Below are positions 15,667-20,902 of a DNA stretch of 20,902 nucleotides, one piece after another. A program made the translations under genes and the position numbers. Source of the DNA: CAYZTD01 sp964638155 (GTDB lineage: Archaea > Thermoplasmatota > E2 > DHVEG-1). Where the stretch lies: assembly GCA_964638155.1 (NCBI GenBank), contig CAZWYI010000031.1:1-20902 (forward strand), read 5' to 3'. Under the pieces are notes generated by a model. It was given only the letters and a program-made list of their open reading frames with translations. It was not told the origin of the DNA and searched no databases. Positions within the stretch are counted from its first letter, which is position 1, and the number at the start of each line of letters is the position of its first letter.

Positions 15667-16221
15667 TTATTCTTCTACAACGTATTCTTCTTCATAGGTA
15701 TATAAAACACCAAGTTTGAATAGTAAAAATATTACTAGAAGTATTACAATAATTATTGATCCTATTACAACAAAAAGCCATGGTATTTCAAAAGAGTTTT
15801 TTTCAAAGGGCTTTATTTCATTATTATACGTGTAATCCCATTCGTTATCATTGTTGATATCAATATGTAGAATGCCATCAACGTAGCAAACATTGTCATA
15901 TTTATTTTTCAATGGGTTAAAAATTATTTCAAAAAAATTATCTGAATTTGTATCAACTAATAAAAAGGTTGAATTTGAAATTTCAATTTTTAAAACATCG
16001 CTTGAATTGTTAGCGTTTGATCCTAAAAAATCTTCATATATATCTGATAATCCATCCATATCTGTATCTTTAAAAGTTGTTTTCTGAGAATAAACATTAA
16101 TTGAAAAAGTAAAAGAAAAAAATATTAAAAAGATGATTAAGAAATAACTTATTTTATAGAATTTTTTGAAATTTATCTTTTTTAAATTAAATGATTTTTT
16201 AATCATTTTTTTGCATCCCAT
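15667..16221 (-). CDS. Short anchored extracytoplasmic protein with Asp-rich repeat and acidic tail
   Basis: This 184-residue protein has an N-terminal signal or anchor (about 25-46, KISYFLIIFLIFFSFTFSI) after a basic stretch. A calcium-type thrombospondin-3-like motif (DTDMDGLSDIYEDFLGSN) and a beta-rich segment with LLVDTNSDNFFEI and HIDINNDNEWDYTY follow. The protein then has an EIPW boundary, a TM at about 148-170 and an acidic end, YEEEYVVEE. The whole region after the signal aligns by eye with the C-terminus of the giant protease encoded just upstream, so it looks like that protein's anchoring module as a separate gene. Start: ATG 16221, or ATG 16206, which suits the upstream TATA-like AT tract (about 16239-16250) and gives a cleaner signal peptide. 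I know no named function. Confidence 0.75.
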   Translation of the reverse strand: MGCKKMIKKSFNLKKINFKKFYKISYFLIIFLIFFSFTFSINVYSQKTTFKDTDMDGLSDIYEDFLGSNANNSSDVLKIEISNSTFLLVDTNSDNFFEIIFNPLKNKYDNVCYVDGILHIDINNDNEWDYTYNNEIKPFEKNSFEIPWLFVVIGSIIIVILLVIFLLFKLGVLYTYEEEYVVEE

Positions 16222-16338
16222 CTTTTAAACAAAAACTAGTTTAAATTAATTTATTGTTGAATTATATAGTGCATCCTAGTTGAATAAAAAATCTATTTTC
16301 TATTATTTAAACCTTTGTTCAATTTTACTCAAAGATTA
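16222..16338. other. Gap between the protease and the small anchored protein
   Basis: This 117-base AT-rich spacer between two same-strand genes contains a 10-base palindrome (AAACTAGTTT, 16233-16242) and a TATA-like tract used above. No terminator hairpin or gene is apparent. Confidence 0.4.
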
Positions 16339-19300
16339 TTATTCTTCATATTCTTCTATCCAGATATAACCAATTTTGTATAGTATTAAAATTACAAGTA
16401 CAACAATTATTATAGCAATTATAGCTATTAATGGAATCCATGGTATATTATAGGCATCCTCTTTTTCTTCTTCATAACTATCTACTTTGTTTTCAGAAGG
16501 AGTATATACATGATCCCATTTTTCATCGTTGTCCATATCTAAAAGATAGCTTCCATCATCTAATATTTTAGTATGAGTTACAACTCCTTTATTTTTATAA
16601 TAAAGCTTTTCAAAAATACCATCTAAGTCTGCATCTATCAGATAATAGCTACTATTAATCTTTTTAACATCGTTTTTATCTGTTTTATTTGATCCAACAG
16701 CATCTTCAATCATATCGTCTAATCCATCACCATCATCGTCATCGTCATGATCATCAGGAATTCTGTTTCCGTCAGTATCTATAGGGCAATTACTAGAATT
16801 AGTATAGTTATAGCCATATTTCTTTTCTTCTTCATCTGACCAGCCATCTGCATCTGTATCTAGTTTAATTGTCGCAATAGTTGTATCTGTGCTACTATAA
16901 TCTTCATCATCTGTAACTATCAATTTTACTGTAAATTTTCCATTTGTATTATAGATATGGGATGTTTTTTTATTGTAATCTTTTGTGCCGTCGCCAAAAT
17001 CCCATGTGTAATTTACAATTGTTCCATTATCATAACTTTTTGATCCGTCAAAAATTATTTTTTCATAGGTTAAACCATTATATGGCCCATCAGCATTAGA
17101 AACAGGTGGATTTAGACTTCCTGGGACTTTAATTGTTACATTTGCAGTATCACTATTTGAAGATGAACCATCACTTACGGTAAGAGTTGCAGTATATGTA
17201 CCTGCAGATGCATATGAATGTTTTGTACTATCCCCAGTACCTGTATTTCCATCTCCAAAATTCCAACTATATGTGAGAGTATCTTCATCTGGATCAGAGC
17301 TACTTGATCCATCAAAAGTTATTTCAGAATTTATCATACCGCTATATGAACCGCCCGCATTTGCTGTAGGTGGATTATTAGTAGGAATAGAAGGCGGAGG
17401 GCTTGATCCAGAAGGAGAAGAGGACTGTTGATTATTAACATTGATAGACGTCGTATTTGATGTATATCCAGTTTTTGATGCAGTAATTATTTTTGATGTA
17501 TCAGATGAAACTGATGGTGCTGTTAAAGTAGCCTGTCCATTTGAATTTGTTGTATCACTATCTTCTTGTATACTTACCAATGCGTTTTCAACATAGGTAT
17601 TTCCTAATGTTTTCACTGTAACAGTAAAATCACGTCCTTCAGTAATAGATGGCGGTGCATCAATTATTTTAAGAATTAGATAGTTCTCAAATTGTGAAAC
17701 TAGTGGATAAGTATCATTATTAACGCCGCCAGTTATATTATATGGCGTATCATAAATACCGTTTGAATAGCTGGCATTAGGATATTCTGTAGTATAATCT
17801 CCCCAGTAGTTACCCTCAGAAATTGTTGTGTTATACCAAGTATTATTAGAAATTGAGTCATCATTACAATTATCATTGGAATTGTTATAAAAATTATTAT
17901 GATATATTGTATTATTTGAAGAATCTAAGACTCTAATACCAATCAATGTATTGTTATAAACCCTATTTTTGCAAATGGTGTTATTGTTTGAATTAGTTAT
18001 ATAAAGACCATCATAGGAATTTTCACATATGATGCTATTACTGATACAAATGTTATTACAGGATGTCATTCTAAAGCCATAATCATTAGAATGACTTTTT
18101 ACCAAATTTATTGAAACATTTTCAACAACATTTAAATAAAAACCAGCTTTTTCATTTGATCCGTTTTCAGCAGTAATTCCTGAAACATTAACCCAGTCAG
18201 AATTCACATTGATTATATGGTCATTTTTAGTAGAATTAACAATACAATTATTGAATCCACTACCTGTAAGAGTAAGCTTTTTACTTATATCAATATTTTC
18301 ATAATAAGTGCCATTGTAAAAATATATTCCTCCTCCAGAAGTTACATTATCAACTGCAGCTTGTATATTATAAAAATGATCAACATGCCAACCAGGTGCA
18401 GAACCATTATAATCATCATCCACCCACACAAAAGTTGGAGGAACTGTTGGTTCATTAAAAATAGGATATAAATCCAGATTATTTCCATCTGATATGCTAT
18501 ACGGAGTATCTCCTAGACCATCATTATTTGTATCTAAGCCCGAGTAATTATCATAATAATTTCCAATACAGTAAGTCGATGAGTACCAGTAATTATCACC
18601 GTCATCACTTACGCTATAATTGTTATTTAAGAATTTGTTATAATAAATTGTATTATTGTTAGAGCCCGAAAGCAGTAAACCACTAAAATTAGAATTTCCT
18701 ATTTGGTTACCATAGATTTTATTATTATCTGAATAGATAATACCAAGTCCAGCAATAAAGGCATTTGAAAAGTTATTATTATAAATAATGTTGTTATTTG
18801 AATAGGTAATCAATGAGCTTATGTACTGATTATCGATTGAATTGTTAATAATTGTGTTATTATTTCCCCAAGATAACAAACCAACAATTACACTAAAATT
18901 CTGACAATCCATAGTATTATTTTCAATAAATATATTATCACCAATACAAAAAATACCTGAAAATAAAGAGTTGTGGATAATATTATTTGAAACTGTGGTG
19001 TTACCTATTGAACTACCTACTAGACCGGGTGGATAGATATTATAAGAAGTAGTATTTGATAAAATATATATTCCGACCATTGTATTATTAAAAACATTGT
19101 TTTCAATCTTACTGTTATTATTTGAAGTAAAAACACAACCTAAAATGCAATCTCTAATGGTAAAATTACTAATATTACATTGATCACTATTAACCCACAC
19201 AGCATATGATAGATTCATACTATAATTTTGATCTATAATAGTGGTTGATTTATTTTCACCCATAAGATCGATATTATTTGAAATCATTATGCTTTCATTA

Positions 19301-20697
19301 TAAATACCACTATAAACAAAAACCGAATCCCCATTTCCAGCATCTAAAACACCCTCACTAATTGATGAATAATTATTTGAGCCATCTCCTCCTACTCTCA
19401 AGGTTTCAATATTGTTATTGACCTTGACAGTTGCTATATCTTTACCAATAATATTTAAGCTTGAATTTACAACCAACTTTAAAGAATACAATCCATCAGA
19501 CAATTGTGATGTATTCCAATTTGTAATTTTACCGTCATTAATTGTAAAATTAGAAGAATCTAACTCATTCCAACTTGAAGGATAGACACCCGAGCCATAA
19601 TATAGTGTATAGTTTGTAAAATATGTTCCATTAGCTGTGCCATATATAGATATATTTCCGGTAAGTTCATTTTCAGAAACTGATGAATTAATTATAGCCA
19701 ATGGACTTTTTTCATAACTTAATGCATTATATGCATTTATTCGTCCAACACCAATATAATAATTAGAAAAAACTTCTTCACTTGAAGATTGTAAAATGTT
19801 TTTTATTTCAATATTACTTAAACTTGAGTTATTTGATCTTATTAAACCTGCTAATCCTGCAACATGAGGACATGAAAAAGAGGTACCGGAAAGATTTGTA
19901 TATCCATCATTACGATAAGTGCTAAAAATATTCGATCCGGGTGCAGAAACATCAACCCAACTACCCCAGTTAGAAAAGATTGACTTGTGGTCAGATTTAT
20001 TTGTTGCAGCGACAGATATAACATTATCATAACCTGCTGGATATACTTTCCTATCTAAATTACTGTTTCCTGCAGCAGCAATAAGAACTATATCTTTTTC
20101 ATAAGCATAATTTATTGCAGCTTCAATTAGAGAAGATTCAAAGTATCCTCCCCAACTCATACTTATAACATCTGCACCATTATCTGCTGCATAATAAATC
20201 GCGTCTGCTAAATCAGAAGCATATCCCTCTCCATTGTAATTTAATGCCTTTATTGGCATTAATGAGCAATTTTGACAAATACCAGAAATACCAATACCAT
20301 TGTTTCCCACTGCGCCAATGATTCCAGCACAATGTGTACCGTGACCATGATCATCGTTTGGATTACTATCATTATAGTAAAAATCCCAACCCCTTATATC
20401 TCCATTATAACCATTAGAATCATCATCAGTAGAATTATCATATTCATCAGTATTGTTCCATATGTTATTTGCTAAATCAACATGATCCCAATCTATTCCT
20501 GTATCTACTATTGCAACAATTGTCTCACTACTTCCGGTGTTAATATTCCATGCCTCTGGTGCATCAATGTCACAGTCACTAGATTGATTAAATTGCCACT
20601 GCAAATCAAAATATGCGTCATTTGGCTGTGAAAAAATCTGATAAATATAATTAGGCTCTGCAAAATCTACCCCTGGGTCTTTTTTAATATCGTTCAA
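16339..20697 (-). CDS. Giant cell-surface subtilisin-like (S8) protease with beta-helix, PKD and C-terminal anchor modules; 5' end broken
   Basis: The open frame from TTG 20697 gives 1452 residues. It opens in the last part of an I9-type propeptide (DPGVDFAEPNYIYQ). The S8 catalytic domain at about 30-330 has the full triad: Asp65 (IVDTGID), His119 (HGHGTHCAG) and Ser273 (GTSFSCPHVAG), with oxyanion Asn211 (AAAGNSN). Then come an Ig-like segment (about 335-430), a NosD-like beta-helix (about 434-735), a second one starting WVDDDYNGSAPGW (about 755-1005), a CarboxypepD_reg/Ig-like domain (about 1014-1095), PKD domains at about 1109-1190 and 1195-1275 (WNFGDG, WDFGDG), Asp-rich calcium-type repeats (about 1279-1335), a beta segment, IPW, TM (about 1418-1440) and an acidic EEYEE end. 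It probably cleaves extracellular protein or matures surface proteins. The TTG is just the first possible start; the true N-terminus lies upstream (see next entry). Confidence 0.88.
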   Translation of the reverse strand: MNDIKKDPGVDFAEPNYIYQIFSQPNDAYFDLQWQFNQSSDCDIDAPEAWNINTGSSETIVAIVDTGIDWDHVDLANNIWNNTDEYDNSTDDDSNGYNGDIRGWDFYYNDSNPNDDHGHGTHCAGIIGAVGNNGIGISGICQNCSLMPIKALNYNGEGYASDLADAIYYAADNGADVISMSWGGYFESSLIEAAINYAYEKDIVLIAAAGNSNLDRKVYPAGYDNVISVAATNKSDHKSIFSNWGSWVDVSAPGSNIFSTYRNDGYTNLSGTSFSCPHVAGLAGLIRSNNSSLSNIEIKNILQSSSEEVFSNYYIGVGRINAYNALSYEKSPLAIINSSVSENELTGNISIYGTANGTYFTNYTLYYGSGVYPSSWNELDSSNFTINDGKITNWNTSQLSDGLYSLKLVVNSSLNIIGKDIATVKVNNNIETLRVGGDGSNNYSSISEGVLDAGNGDSVFVYSGIYNESIMISNNIDLMGENKSTTIIDQNYSMNLSYAVWVNSDQCNISNFTIRDCILGCVFTSNNNSKIENNVFNNTMVGIYILSNTTSYNIYPPGLVGSSIGNTTVSNNIIHNSLFSGIFCIGDNIFIENNTMDCQNFSVIVGLLSWGNNNTIINNSIDNQYISSLITYSNNNIIYNNNFSNAFIAGLGIIYSDNNKIYGNQIGNSNFSGLLLSGSNNNTIYYNKFLNNNYSVSDDGDNYWYSSTYCIGNYYDNYSGLDTNNDGLGDTPYSISDGNNLDLYPIFNEPTVPPTFVWVDDDYNGSAPGWHVDHFYNIQAAVDNVTSGGGIYFYNGTYYENIDISKKLTLTGSGFNNCIVNSTKNDHIINVNSDWVNVSGITAENGSNEKAGFYLNVVENVSINLVKSHSNDYGFRMTSCNNICISNSIICENSYDGLYITNSNNNTICKNRVYNNTLIGIRVLDSSNNTIYHNNFYNNSNDNCNDDSISNNTWYNTTISEGNYWGDYTTEYPNASYSNGIYDTPYNITGGVNNDTYPLVSQFENYLILKIIDAPPSITEGRDFTVTVKTLGNTYVENALVSIQEDSDTTNSNGQATLTAPSVSSDTSKIITASKTGYTSNTTSINVNNQQSSSPSGSSPPPSIPTNNPPTANAGGSYSGMINSEITFDGSSSSDPDEDTLTYSWNFGDGNTGTGDSTKHSYASAGTYTATLTVSDGSSSNSDTANVTIKVPGSLNPPVSNADGPYNGLTYEKIIFDGSKSYDNGTIVNYTWDFGDGTKDYNKKTSHIYNTNGKFTVKLIVTDDEDYSSTDTTIATIKLDTDADGWSDEEEKKYGYNYTNSSNCPIDTDGNRIPDDHDDDDDGDGLDDMIEDAVGSNKTDKNDVKKINSSYYLIDADLDGIFEKLYYKNKGVVTHTKILDDGSYLLDMDNDEKWDHVYTPSENKVDSYEEEKEDAYNIPWIPLIAIIAIIIVVLVILILYKIGYIWIEEYEE
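16690..16790 (-). other. Asp-rich calcium-binding-type repeat in the protease
   Basis: This part of the protease frame encodes DTDGNRIPDDHDDDDDGDGL followed by DDMIEDAVGSN, tandem DxDxDG motifs like thrombospondin type-3 repeats. Together with DTDADGWSDEEE just before it, it probably forms a Ca2+-rigidified stalk next to the anchor. Confidence 0.6.
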
Positions 20698-20902
20698 AAT
20701 CTCTGTAATCTCTGTATCTTTTGAGATTTTTATATTATAAATGTTGTTTAAATTTGGATATTTATTGTTTAATCTTTTAACTGAGAGGATATTATTTTTG
20801 TTAAGTACACTATCAAAAAAAGGCTGTTCTGTAGTTAAGCAATCTTTATATTGAGGACTTTGAATAACCTTCTGTTTTATTCAATTTTCCATCTTAACGT
20901 GT
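20698..20902 (-). pseudogene. Upstream propeptide of the S8 protease, in frame but interrupted by TGA; runs off the window
   Basis: The protease frame stays open upstream of TTG 20697 for 61 more codons. It reads KQKVIQSPQYKDCLTTEQPF, then FFDSVLNKNNILSVKRLNNK and NLNNIYNIKISKDTEITEIL, a convincing I9-type propeptide that joins the DPGVDFAEPNY segment. No ATG, GTG or TTG occurs in that stretch. It ends at TGA 20883-20881, beyond which the same frame reads HVKMEN to the window edge. All three minus-strand frames have a stop between 20878 and 20896, so no single frame links this propeptide to a signal peptide upstream. The cause may be a nonsense change, an indel or an assembly error; the 5' end lies outside the window. 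Confidence 0.65.

Noticed and set aside
16233..16242. 10-base palindrome AAACTAGTTT between the protease and the small gene
   Set aside because: It is a single short palindrome in AT-rich DNA with no second copy or conserved spacing, too weak to call an operator.
18217..18471. 84-codon plus-strand frame antisense to the protease
   Set aside because: It is an Ile/Thr/Ser-rich shadow of Asn/Tyr-rich codons on the coding strand, with no start signals.
17850..19350. AAT/ATT-rich repetitive DNA resembling a direct-repeat array
   Set aside because: The periodicity comes from Asn-rich coils of the beta-helix domains in the protease frame; the units vary and there are no constant repeats with unique spacers as in CRISPR.
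20881..20883. TGA in the protease propeptide as selenocysteine
   Set aside because: Propeptides have no redox role that would need selenocysteine, and TGA ends trkA, bud32 and rdgB normally in this window.

Overview
This is a strongly AT-rich archaeal chromosome segment. It carries both subunits of DNA topoisomerase VI, the KEOPS pair kae1 and bud32 next to an archaeal-style XTP/dITP pyrophosphatase, TATA/BRE-type promoters, leaderless-looking starts, and cell-surface proteins built from PKD, beta-helix and Ig-like modules. A sediment or marine euryarchaeal-type lineage, possibly Thermoplasmatota-related, is plausible, but the sequence alone does not settle the lineage. TGA is an ordinary stop codon here (trkA, bud32 and rdgB end in it). 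I see no tRNA, rRNA, CRISPR array or transposase.

Layout. (1) 83-4587, plus strand: an ion and osmotic homeostasis block of MscS-family channel, TrkA and TrkH (trkA and trkH overlap), followed by an HPP-family membrane protein whose reading frame is broken by an apparent one-base loss. (2) 4767-7821, plus strand: a two-gene surface unit. It comprises a 660-residue secreted multidomain protein and, overlapping its stop codon, a membrane protein with two copies of a 69-residue repeat and a C-terminal DUF2188 domain. (3) 8082-9119, minus strand: a secreted beta-helix (NosD-like) protein, divergent from a DUF192 protein at 9188-9565; the two appear to share one TATA element. (4) 9566-9878: a gap with two promoter-like elements and a possible 34-codon gene. 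(5) 9879-12925, plus strand: top6B-top6A operon. (6) 12927-15603, minus strand: small two-TM protein, rdgB, bud32 and kae1, the last three translationally coupled. (7) 15667-20902, minus strand: a short anchored protein and a giant subtilisin-like surface protease (catalytic domain, two beta-helix regions, two PKD domains, calcium-type Asp repeats, TM anchor). The protease gene runs toward the window edge but is interrupted by a stop inside its propeptide.

How the genes fit together. Blocks 1, 5 and 6 are housekeeping: K+ uptake and turgor, DNA topology, tRNA t6A modification and nucleotide-pool cleaning. Blocks 2, 3 and 7 are envelope biology. The least explained material is a C-terminal anchoring module (Asp-rich repeat, WD-Y/H motif, IPW, TM, acidic EEY tail) shared by the protease and the small neighbouring protein, and the 69-residue repeat fused to a membrane domain and DUF2188. 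Two of the genes (HPP and the protease) show single-site lesions, which could be assembly errors or real decay.
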